Assembly (NCBI RefSeq): GCF_009866655.1
Contig: NZ_CP047420.1
Coordinates: forward strand, 1,054,001-1,118,000
Length of the DNA: 64,000 bases
Reading direction: 5' to 3'
From: Rathayibacter sp. VKM Ac-2804
Lineage (GTDB): Bacteria > Actinomycetota > Actinomycetes > Actinomycetales > Microbacteriaceae
Within the stretch, counting starts at the first letter, position 1, and every line of letters begins with the position of its first letter. Of the stretch, positions 8,151 through 16,930 are shown piece by piece. Made by a program: the position numbers and the translations under genes. The notes under the pieces were generated by a model. The model made no database searches. It had not been told where the DNA came from and worked only from the letters and a program-made list of their open reading frames with translations.

Positions 8151-9173
8151 TCAGGAGCTGGCGCGGACGATCAGCTCGGTGGGCATCAGGGTGCGGTGCT
8201 CGACGTCGGCGCCCTCGATGCGGGCGGTCAGGAGCTCGGCCATCCGGGCGCCGAGCTCGACGGGGACCTGGCGGACGGTGCTGAGGGCGGGCACGGCGGA
8301 GCGGGCGAAGATGTCGTCGTCGAAGCCGACGACGGCGACGTCCTCGGGGACGCGGCGGCCCGCCTCCCGCAGCGCCGCGTAGGCGCCGACGGCCATCTGG
8401 TCGTTGGCGGCGAAGAGGCCGTCGATCGAGGGATCGCGCTCGAGGAGCCGCCGCATCGCCGCGGTGCCGCTCTCGGGCGAGAAATCGCCCCACTCGACGA
8501 GGGAGTCGTCGAGACCCGCGTCGGTCAGGGCGCTGCGCCAGCCGATCAGGCGGTCGACGCCGGGCGGCATGTCGGCCGGACCGGCGATGGTCGCGATGCG
8601 GCGCCGCCCGCCCGCGATCAGGTGCGCGGTCGCGACGGCGGCCCCGTCGGCGTTGTCGACGTCGACGAAGTAGGAGTCCCGCTCGTCGGGCGAGAGCGGC
8701 CGGCCGCCGAAGACGATCGGCAGCGAGTTCGACAGCGCGGCGTAGGAGTGGTCGCCGGAGTGGTGCGAGACGACCAGGGCGCCGTCGACGTTGCCGCCGA
8801 GGAGGTAGCGGCGGGTCTTCTCGCCGCTCGTCTCGGAGGCGATCAGCATCGACAGCGTGTAGTCGGTGTCGGCGAGGCGCATGGCGGCGCCCTGCACGAT
8901 CGCGGCGAAGAACGGGTCGGCGAAGACGCGCGCGGTCGACTCCGGCACGATCAGCGCGATCGACTGCGTGCGCCGGGAGGCGAGCATCCGCGCCGCCCGG
9001 TTGGGCACGTAGTCCAGCTCGACGATCGCCTTCTGCACGGCGGCGACGATCTCCGCGGCGACCTGCGGCGCGTTGTTGACCACCCGCGAGACGGTGGCGC
9101 GCGAGACGCCGGCCCGGGCGGCCACGGCCTCGAGCGTCGGCGAGCGCCCGCCTCCCCTGATGCCCTCGGACAC
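8151..9173 (-). CDS. LacI-family transcriptional repressor (CebR/CelR-like)
   Basis: 340-aa LacI/GalR regulator. Residues about 12-35 form the helix-turn-helix LEAVAARAGVSRATVSRVVN, followed by the hinge YVPNRAARMLASRRT and a periplasmic-binding-like ligand domain. It uses a GTG start 3 nt after the beta-glucosidase stop, so the two are co-transcribed. A dyad resembling the cellobiose-responsive CebR box lies upstream of the operon at 10692. This makes a self-regulating beta-glucoside switch likely, with cellobiose or a related disaccharide as probable inducer. Confidence 0.88.
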   Translation of the reverse strand: MSEGIRGGGRSPTLEAVAARAGVSRATVSRVVNNAPQVAAEIVAAVQKAIVELDYVPNRAARMLASRRTQSIALIVPESTARVFADPFFAAIVQGAAMRLADTDYTLSMLIASETSGEKTRRYLLGGNVDGALVVSHHSGDHSYAALSNSLPIVFGGRPLSPDERDSYFVDVDNADGAAVATAHLIAGGRRRIATIAGPADMPPGVDRLIGWRSALTDAGLDDSLVEWGDFSPESGTAAMRRLLERDPSIDGLFAANDQMAVGAYAALREAGRRVPEDVAVVGFDDDIFARSAVPALSTVRQVPVELGARMAELLTARIEGADVEHRTLMPTELIVRASS

Positions 9174-9176
9174 GGG

Positions 9177-10643
9177 CTAGTCCAGCGCCTCGGCCGCGGC
9201 GCCGCCGATCAGGCGGGAGTAGACGAGTCCGGAGTCCTTGATCAGCCGCTCCTGGCTGGCGTAGTCGACCCGGACGATGCCGAAGCGCTTCTCGTAGCCC
9301 CAGGCCCACTCGTAGTTGTCGAGCAGCGACCAGACGAAGTAGCCGCGGACGTCGGCGCCCTGGTCGATCGCGTCCGCGACCTTCTCGACGTGGTCGAGCA
9401 CGTACTGGGTGCGGTCGACGTCGTGCACGCGGCCGTCCTCGACGACGTCGTCGTACGCGGCGCCGTTCTCGGTGACGTAGAGCGGCGGCAGATTCTCGTA
9501 CTCCAGGCCCAGCCGCGTGAGCAGGTAGCGCAGGCCGTCGGGGTGCACCTCCCAGTCCATGGCGGTGCGCGGGAGGCCGCGCGAGGGGAAGGTGATCGAC
9601 TCCGAGCCGACCCACGGCGAGCCGACCTCGCGCTCGGTCGCCTGCGCGAAGTCCTCGGCGTCGGCCGGCAGCGGACGCCCCGAGACGTTGTCGTCGTGGT
9701 AGTGGTTCACGCCGAGGAAGTCGAGCGGCTGCGCGATCGTCGCCAGGTCGCCGTCCTGGATCAGCTCGTCCAGACCCAGGCCCGCGACGTCCTCGAGGAG
9801 GTCCTCGGGGTACTCGCCGAGCAGCAGCGGGTCGAGGAAGATGCGGTTCTGCAGTGCGTCGAAGCGGCGCGCGGCGTCGAGGTCGACCTCGTCCTCCGGG
9901 TCGTCGGGGACGGCGTTGGAGAGGTTGAGCGTGATGCCGAGGTTCTGCGCGCCGAGCTCGCGCAGGGCCGAGACGGCGAGCCCGTGCGCGAGGTGGGTGT
10001 GGTGCACCGCGGCCAGAGCGGCCTGCTGCGAGATCACGCCGGGCGCGTGGATCCCGGCGCCGTAGGAGAGCAGGGTCGAGCAGAACGGCTCGTTGAAGGT
10101 GGTCCAGTGCGCCACCCGGTCGCCGAGGCGCGCATGCACCGCCTCCGCGTAGTCCCGGAAGCGCTCGGCGGTGTCGCGGTTCGTCCAGCCGCCCGTCTCC
10201 TCGAGGGCCTGCGGGAGGTCCCAGTGGTAGAGCGTCAGCCAGGGCAGCACTCCGGCGCCGAGCAGCTCGTCGACGAGGCGGGAGTAGAAGTCGAGTCCCT
10301 CAGGGTTGACGGAGCGGTCGCCGGGCTTCACCCGCGACCAGCTGACCGAGAAGCGGTAGGAGGCGAGGCCGAGGCGCTTCATCAGCGCGACGTCGGCGGG
10401 CATCCGGTGGTAGTGGTCGACGGCGACCTCAGGCGTGTCGCCGTTCGCGACGGCGCCGGGGACGCGGGAGAAGGCGTCCCAGATGCTGTCCTCCTTGCCG
10501 CCCTCGTGGCCGGCGCCCTCGATCTGCGCGGCGGCGGTGGCGGAGCCCCAGAGGAATCCGGCGGGCCAGTCGCGCGCGGCGAGGCGCTCGACCCGGGCGA
10601 TCTGCTCCGGCAGGGTCGGGGCGGGGGAGGGGGGAACGGTCAC
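9177..10643 (-). CDS. Beta-glucosidase, glycoside hydrolase family 1
   Basis: 488-aa GH1 enzyme that hydrolyses cellobiose and other beta-glucosides in the cytoplasm with retention of configuration. The N-terminal signature FLWGSATAAAQIEGA, the acid/base Glu in TTFNEPF and the nucleophile Glu in YVTENGAAY are all present. The length is normal and there is no signal peptide. The GTG at 10643 was chosen over an ATG ten codons upstream because AAGGAG sits 6 nt before it. First gene of the operon with the LacI regulator. No sugar transporter is adjacent, so uptake must be encoded elsewhere. Confidence 0.92.
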   Translation of the reverse strand: MTVPPSPAPTLPEQIARVERLAARDWPAGFLWGSATAAAQIEGAGHEGGKEDSIWDAFSRVPGAVANGDTPEVAVDHYHRMPADVALMKRLGLASYRFSVSWSRVKPGDRSVNPEGLDFYSRLVDELLGAGVLPWLTLYHWDLPQALEETGGWTNRDTAERFRDYAEAVHARLGDRVAHWTTFNEPFCSTLLSYGAGIHAPGVISQQAALAAVHHTHLAHGLAVSALRELGAQNLGITLNLSNAVPDDPEDEVDLDAARRFDALQNRIFLDPLLLGEYPEDLLEDVAGLGLDELIQDGDLATIAQPLDFLGVNHYHDDNVSGRPLPADAEDFAQATEREVGSPWVGSESITFPSRGLPRTAMDWEVHPDGLRYLLTRLGLEYENLPPLYVTENGAAYDDVVEDGRVHDVDRTQYVLDHVEKVADAIDQGADVRGYFVWSLLDNYEWAWGYEKRFGIVRVDYASQERLIKDSGLVYSRLIGGAAAEALD

Positions 10644-10688
10644 TGCGGACTCCTTCGGCGGCTGTCCCGTCATCCTACGACCATCCCG

Positions 10689-10702
10689 GTGGAGCGCTCT
10701 CT
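10689..10702. promoter_or_regulatory. CebR/LacI-type operator upstream of beta-glucosidase
   Basis: The 8-bp palindrome GAGCGCTC (10692-10699), with a central CG, lies about 50 bp upstream of the GH1 start. Over 14 positions it resembles the TGGGAGCGCTCCCA box of cellobiose repressors of actinobacteria (10 of 14 positions by eye). This position fits repression by the co-transcribed LacI protein. Confidence 0.5.
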
Positions 10703-10770
10703 CACCGCGCTGGAGGGACGGCAGGAGGGGCGGCCGGAGGCACGGTCGGAGATCCGGCCGCGGGAACGCC

Positions 10771-10803
10771 GACGGCCCGGCACGCCGAGGCGTCCGGGCC
10801 GTC
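10771..10803 (-). terminator. Hairpin after the MFS gene
   Basis: Perfect 10-bp stem GACGGCCCGG/CCGGGCCGTC (10771-10780 with 10794-10803) with a partly paired loop. It lies 33 bp beyond the MFS stop on the minus strand. There is no clear T tract, as is usual in high-GC actinobacteria. Confidence 0.6.
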
Positions 10804-10835
10804 AGGGGTCGGAAGGAGCCGACCGGGCGCAGCGA

Positions 10836-12668
10836 TCAGCCGCGCCGGTCGCCGTCCTCCGTGCGCCGGGGCGCGGTGGCGATGGAGTCGGTCCGCACGT
10901 CGGGCTCGATGCTGCCGGCGGCGAGGTCGGCGCCCGCGCGGGCGGCCAGCTGCGGGTCGGTGCGGCGCAGCTCGGCCGCGGCGTCCTCGTTCGCGAGGTC
11001 GTGCGCCTCCTGCATGGCCGACTTCGCCCGCAGCGGCGGGGTCTTCAGGAACCAGGAGAGCACGAAGGCGAGCAGGACCACGCCGAGCGCCACCTGGAAG
11101 ACGGTGACCGTCGCGTCGTTGAAGCCGGTGAGGAACGGCGCCGAGAGGGCGTCGTTCGCCGTGTTGAGGAACGAGGTGTCACCGTCGAGCGCCGAGCCGA
11201 TCGCGCCCGAGTCCTGCGACTGCAGCAGTTTCAGGATGCCCGCGTTGGCCGGGTCGGCCGCGATCGTCGGGTCGGACGCGGCGGCCTGCAGGTTCGCGGC
11301 GATCGTGGGGTTCTTGAAGGCGGCGGCGATGGTCTCCGGGATGCGGCTGAACAGCACCGAGAAGATGACCGCGGTGCCCAGCGTGCCGCCGATCTGGCGG
11401 AAGAACGTCGAGGCGCTGGTCGCGACGCCCATGTTCGCCGTGTCGACCGAGTTCTGCGAGGCGAGGGTCAGCGTCTGCATCATCTGGCCGAGGCCGAGGC
11501 CGAGCAGCAGCATGCCGCCCATCACGAAGATCACCGGCTTGTCGATCGAGACGAAGGAGAGGTAGAAGAACGCCGCGGACATCAGGAACGTGCCGAGGAT
11601 GGGGAAGGCGCGGTAGCGGCCGGTGCGGGAGATGATCTGGCCCGAGACGATCGAGGCGATCATCAGGCCGAGGATCATCGGCAGCATCAGGAAGCCGGAC
11701 TCGGTCGGCGTCGCGCCGTTGACGAGCTGCAGGTAGAGCGGGAGCGCCATCATGCCGCCGAACATGCCGAAGCCGACCAGCACGCCCAGGACGGTCGCCA
11801 TCGAGAAGGTCGGCGAGCGGAAGAGCTTCAGCGGGATCAGCGCGTCGTCGCCCATCATCCGCTCGGCGGCGATGAAGCCGACGATGCCGAGCACGCCGAC
11901 GACGTAGCAGACCCACGCGATCGGCGAGCCCCAGCCCCACTCGCGGCCCTGTTCGGCGACGAGCAGGAGCGGCACGGCGGCGACGATCACGAGCGCCGCA
12001 CCCCACCAGTCGATCCGCACGGAGCGGCGGGCGGCGGGCTTGGGCAGGTGCAGGAAGCGGACCACGATGAACAGCGCCACGGCGCCGATCGGCAGGTTGA
12101 TCAGGAAGACCCAGCGCCAGCCGGTGATGAAGAGGATCTCGGGGGTGCCGGCGAGGAGGCCGCCGATCAGCGGGCCGACGACGCTGGAGATGCCGAAGAC
12201 GGCGAGGAAGTAGCCCTGGTACTTGGCGCGCTCGCGCGGCGGCAGGATGTCGCCCATCACGGTGAGGGCGAGCGACATCAGTCCGCCGGCGCCGAGGCCC
12301 TGCACCGCGCGGAAGCCGGCGAGGCCGAGCATCGAGGTCGCGAAGCCGGCCAGGAGCGAGCCGATCAGGAACAGGACGATCGCGATCAGGTAGAGCGGGC
12401 GGCGGCCGAAGATGTCGGAGAGCTTGCCGTAGATCGGCGTCGCGATCGTCGAGACGATCAGGTACGCGGTGGTGACCCAGGCCTGCTGCGAGAGGCCGTC
12501 GAGGTCGTCGGCGATCGTGCGCATCGAGGTGCCGACGATCGTCTGGTCGAGCGAGGACAGGAACATCCCCGCCATCAGGCCGAAGATCACGAAGAGGATC
12601 TGGCGGTGCGACATGATCGCGCCCGAGGGAGTGGCGGCGGTCGCGGGTGGGCGGGCGGAATCGGTCAC
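10836..12668 (-). CDS. MFS drug efflux transporter, DHA2 (EmrB/QacA) family
   Basis: 610-aa proton-driven multidrug exporter with the 14 hydrophobic segments expected of DHA2. Family motifs include LDQTIVGTSMRTIADDL in the first helix (motif D1-like), YGKLSDIFGRRPLY in the first cytoplasmic loop (motif A), and GAGGLMSLALTVMGDILPPRER near helix 4 to 5. A loop of about 100 residues and a charged C-terminal tail are present. The GTG at 12668 was chosen because AAGGGGA precedes it by 5 nt; an ATG 23 codons upstream lacks such a site. It is single. The 186 bp upstream carry repeated GCAAA-type half-sites that might bind a regulator, but no regulator gene is adjacent. Confidence 0.88.
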   Translation of the reverse strand: MTDSARPPATAATPSGAIMSHRQILFVIFGLMAGMFLSSLDQTIVGTSMRTIADDLDGLSQQAWVTTAYLIVSTIATPIYGKLSDIFGRRPLYLIAIVLFLIGSLLAGFATSMLGLAGFRAVQGLGAGGLMSLALTVMGDILPPRERAKYQGYFLAVFGISSVVGPLIGGLLAGTPEILFITGWRWVFLINLPIGAVALFIVVRFLHLPKPAARRSVRIDWWGAALVIVAAVPLLLVAEQGREWGWGSPIAWVCYVVGVLGIVGFIAAERMMGDDALIPLKLFRSPTFSMATVLGVLVGFGMFGGMMALPLYLQLVNGATPTESGFLMLPMILGLMIASIVSGQIISRTGRYRAFPILGTFLMSAAFFYLSFVSIDKPVIFVMGGMLLLGLGLGQMMQTLTLASQNSVDTANMGVATSASTFFRQIGGTLGTAVIFSVLFSRIPETIAAAFKNPTIAANLQAAASDPTIAADPANAGILKLLQSQDSGAIGSALDGDTSFLNTANDALSAPFLTGFNDATVTVFQVALGVVLLAFVLSWFLKTPPLRAKSAMQEAHDLANEDAAAELRRTDPQLAARAGADLAAGSIEPDVRTDSIATAPRRTEDGDRRG

Positions 12669-12854
12669 GGGGGTCCCCTTGTCTGGCGGACGCCGCCAGG
12701 GCACGGCGGACCGCCGCAAACGTTGCGTGCTGCGCAAAGTTACACCGCGTGCGGACTCGACGGCACCGCTTCCGGCGAGCCTGTGGAGGATCTCAGAACG
12801 GCCCGCCCGATCCGCGGTTCGAGGAGGCCGATCGGGGCCCCGCGGGGCCGCCGC

Positions 12855-14399
12855 TCAGCTGTGCGCCGGGACCCCCGCCTCGGCCCAGCCGGCCTCGCGC
12901 AGCGCCGCCCGCGCCTCGGCCCGAGCCGAGTACGGCGTCCGCACGCCCTCGATGTCGCGGTAGTTCTGGTGCCCCGGTCCGGCCCAGAGGATCGAGTCGC
13001 CCTCCTGCGCCAGCGACACGGCGACGCGGATCGCGTGCTTGGGGTCGTCGACCTCGTGGATCTCGCCGTCCGGCCGCGCCGCGCGGGCCGCTGCCATCAG
13101 GGTGCTGCGGATCGACGCCGGGTCCTCGAAGCGCGGGTGGTGATCGGTGATGACGAGTACGTCGCTGCCCGAGACCGCCGCCTCGGCCATCGCCGGCCGC
13201 TTCAGGGCGTCGCGGTCGCCGTCGGCGCCGAAGACCATGATCACGCGGCCCGGAGTGACCTCGCGCACCGCCTCGAGCGTGCGGGTGAAGGCGTCGGCGC
13301 TGTGGCCGAAGTCCACGTACACCGTGGGGCCGTGCTCGCCCGAGACGCGCTCGGTGCGGCCGGGGAGGGAGACGTCGAGGCCGCCGTCGCGGTGCAGGGC
13401 CGCCCGGATCTCGCCGATCGGCCGGCCCGCCTCGATCAGCATCACGATCGCCAGCGCGGCGTTGGCCGCCATGTGCGCGCCGATGATCGGGACGGACGTG
13501 GTGATCGCCCGGTTCTCCCGGTTCTCCACGCGGAAGTGGGTGCGGCCGAACTCCTGCTCGAGGATGCTCACCCGCCAGTCGGCGTCGACGTCGGGGAGCG
13601 AGGTGATCGTGGTGACGGGGACGCCCGCCTCGTTCACCAGGCGCTGCCCGGCGGGGGAGTCGAGCGAGACGACCGCGCGGCGCGAGCGGTCGGGCTGGAA
13701 CAGCTGCGCCTTCTCGGCGAAGTAGGTGTCCATGTCGCCGTAGTCGTCGAGGTGGTCATGGCTGAGGTTCGTGAACGCGGCGACGTCGAAGACGACGCCG
13801 TCGACGCGGTGCCGGGTGAGGGCCTGCGCGCTGACCTCGATCGCGGCGGCGCCGACCCCCTCCTCCTGCATGCGCGCGATGAGGGCGTGCAGCTCGGTCG
13901 CCTCGGGAGTGGTGAGCCCACTCGTCACGGAGGTGTCGCCGATGTGGCGCTCCGCGGTGGAGCTCAGGCCGGGCACGACGCCGAGCTGCCGCAGCATCCC
14001 CTCGAGCATGTGCACCGTCGAGGTCTTGCCGTTGGTGCCGGTGACGCCGAGGAGCAGGGGCGCGCGCTCGGTCGTCGCGTAGACGACGGCGGCGACGGCG
14101 CCGAGGCGGGCCCGCGGGTCGTCGACGACGAGCACGGGCAGGCCGGTGGCGCGCGCGGCGGACTCGCCGGCCGCATCGGTGAGGACGCCGACGGCACCGC
14201 GCTCGGCGGCCTCCGCGACGAAGTCGGAGCCGTGGCGGTTGACGCCGGCGAGGGCGACGAAGAGGTCACCCGGCTCGACGTCGGAGGCGGTGAGGGTGAT
14301 CCCGCTCACCTCGACGGACGGGAGGTCGCCGTCGGGCAGCTCGGCCGCCCGGGCGACGGCGCGGAGGGGGACTGCTCGGACGTGCAAGGGGCGCAGCAT
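12855..14399 (-). CDS. MurE-like Mur ligase
   Basis: 514-aa ATP-dependent amide ligase of the MurE type, which adds the third amino acid to UDP-MurNAc-Ala-Glu. It has the N-terminal uridine-binding domain, the P-loop GVTGTNGKTST, the central domain with NLSHDHLDDYGDMDTYFAEKA, and the C-terminal domain. The substrate-selecting motif is DHHPR (residues 419-423) where diaminopimelate enzymes have DNPR. Many Microbacteriaceae use diaminobutyrate, lysine or ornithine at this position, so a different substrate is plausible. It stands alone, not in a division-cell-wall cluster, so it may be a paralogue of the housekeeping enzyme. Confidence 0.82.
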   Translation of the reverse strand: MLRPLHVRAVPLRAVARAAELPDGDLPSVEVSGITLTASDVEPGDLFVALAGVNRHGSDFVAEAAERGAVGVLTDAAGESAARATGLPVLVVDDPRARLGAVAAVVYATTERAPLLLGVTGTNGKTSTVHMLEGMLRQLGVVPGLSSTAERHIGDTSVTSGLTTPEATELHALIARMQEEGVGAAAIEVSAQALTRHRVDGVVFDVAAFTNLSHDHLDDYGDMDTYFAEKAQLFQPDRSRRAVVSLDSPAGQRLVNEAGVPVTTITSLPDVDADWRVSILEQEFGRTHFRVENRENRAITTSVPIIGAHMAANAALAIVMLIEAGRPIGEIRAALHRDGGLDVSLPGRTERVSGEHGPTVYVDFGHSADAFTRTLEAVREVTPGRVIMVFGADGDRDALKRPAMAEAAVSGSDVLVITDHHPRFEDPASIRSTLMAAARAARPDGEIHEVDDPKHAIRVAVSLAQEGDSILWAGPGHQNYRDIEGVRTPYSARAEARAALREAGWAEAGVPAHS

Positions 14400-14614
14400 G
14401 GGGTCCTCTCGTCATCGGGACCGGTGGGCGGCTCCTCCGAGGGGGCGGAGGAGCGCGGTCGCCGAGGCTGTCACTCAAGCTAGGGGGTCTGCTTATGTGA
14501 ATCCTTTGAGGATATTGGAGAGCTGCGTGGAGGAGCAGTGCTGAACGGATACACCCCTCAGTGCTTGACATCCCTGGACGGGGGCGCGATCGGGGCCCCG
14601 CGTAGGCTCGGAGC

Positions 14615-15502
14615 ATGACCTCGGACGAGAACCCGACCCCGGAGGGGCGCCCCCTCCGGCGCCGCGCACTGGTGATCGGGGGAGTCGCCGTGGCCGCCGG
14701 AGTCGCTGCTGTCGGCGTGAACGCGGCACTCGGCGCCGGCCGCGCGAGAACTCCCGCCGCGTCCGCGACTCCGAGTGCCGTCCCGGGCGCGTCGGCGAGT
14801 GCCTCCGCCACGGCGAGCGCGGTGCCGGTCGAGACCCCGACCGAGACGCCCACGCCGACGCCGACCGCGACGCCCGGGATCGACCTCTCCGCGCACTCGA
14901 ACGACGACCCGGCCAGCATCTGGGTGGTCGTCAACAAGCTCCGCACCCTGAACCCGGTCGACTACGTCCCCGCCGACCTCGTCTACCCGGACGTGTCCTA
15001 CGTCAATCGCCAGCCGATGCGCCAGGCGACCGCGGACGCACTCGTGCCGATGTTCGCCGCGGCCTCGAGCGAGGCCGGCCTCTCGCTCGCGGTGCAGAGC
15101 GCCTACCGCTCCTACGACACCCAGGTCAGCGTCTACGCCGGCTGGGTGTCCTCGCGCGGCCAGGCCGGAGCGGACGCGACCAGCGCGCGCCCGGGGCACA
15201 GCGAGCACCAGACCGGCTGGGCCGTCGACGTCGTCGGCTCCTCGGGGACCTGCGCCCTCGAGATCTGCTGGGGCGACACCCCCGAGGGCCAGTGGGTCGG
15301 CGCGAACGCGCACCGCTTCGGCTTCCTCGTCCGCTACAAGCCCGACACCACGCCGATCACCGGCTACGAGTCCGAGCCGTACCACCTCCGCTACATCGGC
15401 GTGGAGCTCGCGCAGCACCTGCACGACGCCGGCATTCCGACGCTCGAGCGCCTGTTCGGGCTGCCGGACGCCCCCGACTACGCGCCGGGCACGGTCTCCT
15501 AG
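14615..15502 (+). CDS. Secreted or anchored D-alanyl-D-alanine carboxypeptidase, VanY (M15B) family
   Basis: 295-aa zinc peptidase that trims peptidoglycan stem peptides outside the cell. An N-terminal basic and hydrophobic segment (RRRALVIGGVAVAAGVAAVGV, about residues 15-36) anchors or exports it, and a Thr/Pro/Ala-rich linker runs to residue 90. The M15 motif SEHQTGWAVD gives zinc ligands His198 and Asp205, with His257 in EPYHLRY and catalytic Glu254. TAGGCT lies exactly 6 nt before the ATG, so the mRNA is probably leaderless. It is divergent from the MurE-like ligase, 215 bp apart, which links two wall enzymes. Confidence 0.88.
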   Translation: MTSDENPTPEGRPLRRRALVIGGVAVAAGVAAVGVNAALGAGRARTPAASATPSAVPGASASASATASAVPVETPTETPTPTPTATPGIDLSAHSNDDPASIWVVVNKLRTLNPVDYVPADLVYPDVSYVNRQPMRQATADALVPMFAAASSEAGLSLAVQSAYRSYDTQVSVYAGWVSSRGQAGADATSARPGHSEHQTGWAVDVVGSSGTCALEICWGDTPEGQWVGANAHRFGFLVRYKPDTTPITGYESEPYHLRYIGVELAQHLHDAGIPTLERLFGLPDAPDYAPGTVS

Positions 15503-15623
15503 CGGCGCCCCCGGTCGGCTGATCGGCGGCTCGAGATCACCCCCTCGCGCCTCCTGGCGCGCCCTGTCGGGCGTCCCACGCCACGCCTTCCGTTCGAACG
15601 AGCGCGTCCCTAACCTCTCCTTC

Positions 15624-15644
15624 AAAGCGAGGCAGGCTCGCTTT
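15624..15644 (+). promoter_or_regulatory. 5' UTR hairpin before the secreted unknown protein
   Basis: Perfect 8-bp stem AAAGCGAG/CTCGCTTT with the loop GCAGG. It ends 6 nt before a strong AAGGAG ribosome-binding site for the ATG at 15662. The position could modulate translation or mRNA stability; no known riboswitch is recognised. Confidence 0.5.
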
Positions 15645-15661
15645 CGATCGAAGGAGATCTC

Positions 15662-16492
15662 ATGACATTCCCGCTGCTCGCCTCCTCGAGGCGCTCGTCC
15701 GCACTGTCCTTCACGGCCCTCGTGGCCGTCTCCGCACTCCTCGCCCCGGCGGCCATCGCCGCCGAGGATCCGGGCCCGCCGACGCTTGCGTCGGCGACGG
15801 TCGCCGAGGCCCTCGAGAACGTCGAGAGGGTCGATCCGACTCTCCTCCACGACGCTGTTCTCGAGGGTGCCGGGACGGCCGCCCTGGGCTCCGGCTCGGT
15901 CGTCGTGCCGTCCGATCCGTCCGCCGGTGTCCGGATCGGCGACGGCGCTCGGACCGTGATCGTCGATCTCCCTGCCGCGGAGAGCGCTGGTCCGGCTGCC
16001 GCCCTCGCGGACGGGGGAGTCGTGTACCCCGCGGCTCACAGTGCGACCTCCGTCGTGGTCGGCGATCGAGGCGTGCAGATGCTGACGACGATCGCGGATG
16101 CCCAGGCTCCGGCCGACTACTCCTACGACGTGACCCTCGCCGAGGGGCAGCGGCTCGAGCTGCTCGGCGACGGAGCGGCGGTCGTCGATGCCGACGGCGG
16201 CATCGCGCTGCTCATCGGAGCAGCGTGGGCGATCGACGCGGACGGGGACCGGATCCCGACGCACTACTCGGTGTCCGGTTCGACCCTCACGCAGACGGTC
16301 GATCACTCGGCGCCCGGAGTGGCGTACCCGGTCGTAGCCGATCCGGCGTGGCTGGCGCCCTTCGTGTTCAAGTGCCTCATCGGACTCGGAATCAACGGAC
16401 CGCAGATCGTGTCGATCATGGCGTCGGGCGGGCCGGGATCGATCGGTGGAGGGCTGGCCGTGTCGATCATGGTCTGCCTCAGGGGAAAGTAG
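15662..16492 (+). CDS. Secreted protein of unknown function with C-terminal hydrophobic two-Cys segment
   Basis: 276-aa exported protein. A signal peptide covers about residues 1-34 and probably ends at AIAAED. A beta-rich middle follows, ending in a VAYPVVADPAW motif (about 221-229) that I associate with actinobacterial secreted proteins carrying variable C-terminal tails. The last 48 residues are hydrophobic and Gly/Ser-rich with two cysteines (Cys238 and Cys272), which could form a disulfide or be a released peptide. It has an ideal AAGGAG site. Nine bases after the stop begins a small gene whose paralogue follows. I do not recognise a defined function; a secreted peptide or toxin precursor is one possibility. 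Confidence 0.7.
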   Translation: MTFPLLASSRRSSALSFTALVAVSALLAPAAIAAEDPGPPTLASATVAEALENVERVDPTLLHDAVLEGAGTAALGSGSVVVPSDPSAGVRIGDGARTVIVDLPAAESAGPAAALADGGVVYPAAHSATSVVVGDRGVQMLTTIADAQAPADYSYDVTLAEGQRLELLGDGAAVVDADGGIALLIGAAWAIDADGDRIPTHYSVSGSTLTQTVDHSAPGVAYPVVADPAWLAPFVFKCLIGLGINGPQIVSIMASGGPGSIGGGLAVSIMVCLRGK

Positions 16493-16501
16493 GGCCGGAG
16501 C

Positions 16502-16783
16502 GTGTTCCGCCGACGCTCACCTGAGCGCTTATCGCGTGAGCTCCGCTCGATCGATGACGCCATCGAAGCCCATCCCTTCAGGTCCGAGCCGATCACGCGC
16601 GCCTTCGCCGTCATCGAGGACGGCGACGGGGACAAGGAGCTGATCAGCGCGCGACTCCGTGAGCAGGGCCTGCCGGAACTTCAGACGATCGGAGCTTCCA
16701 CGCTGCGGTACTCGCTCAGCTGGTGGTGGCTGCACAACCGGCGGCGCGCGGCCGTGCGGAGGATCGAGCGGCATCGGGGTTGA
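16502..16783 (+). CDS. Small charged protein, paralogue A of a tandem pair
   Basis: 93-aa protein of unknown function, basic and Arg-rich, with a helical N-terminal half (LSRELRSIDDAIEAHPF) and an aromatic, basic end (SWWWLHNRRRAAVRRIERHRG). It is clearly homologous to the protein encoded at 16931: both share HPF, a loop ending in ARLxEQGLP/EEGLP, and an identical WLHNRRRAAVRRIER tail. The GTG start has GGAG upstream. The gene begins 9 nt after the secreted protein and contains a TTA leucine codon (codon 10), rare in such DNA. An immunity or partner role for the secreted protein is a guess from position only. Confidence 0.65.
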   Translation: MFRRRSPERLSRELRSIDDAIEAHPFRSEPITRAFAVIEDGDGDKELISARLREQGLPELQTIGASTLRYSLSWWWLHNRRRAAVRRIERHRG

Positions 16784-16877
16784 ACCCGCTCGTCGTCCGT
16801 CGGTGAGCCTGCCCAGTGCTCGAACGGACTGGGGAGCTGTCGGCGCATCCGTTGGAGGGGTGACAAGCCTGTTGAGA

Positions 16878-16904
16878 CGCGGGCGGGAGGGGTTCCCGCC
16901 CGCG
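16878..16904 (+). other. Strong hairpin between the paralogous small genes
   Basis: Perfect 11-bp GC stem (16878-16888 with 16894-16904) with a 5-nt loop. It lies 26 nt before the preferred GTG of the second paralogue. It may attenuate or terminate the upstream transcript, or form part of the next 5' UTR. It also occludes the alternative GTG at 16904. Confidence 0.6.
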
Positions 16905-16930
16905 TGGCCGAAAGGCGGAAGGGAAGCACG

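Noticed and set aside
7059..14483. Very long open frames on strands opposite or shifted to real genes, such as 7059-14483 (+), 1983-5465 (-) and 53974-58608 (-).
   Set aside because: They are side effects of high GC codon bias: repetitive Arg/Ala/Asp/Val-rich translations that match no family and overlap genes with clear motifs.
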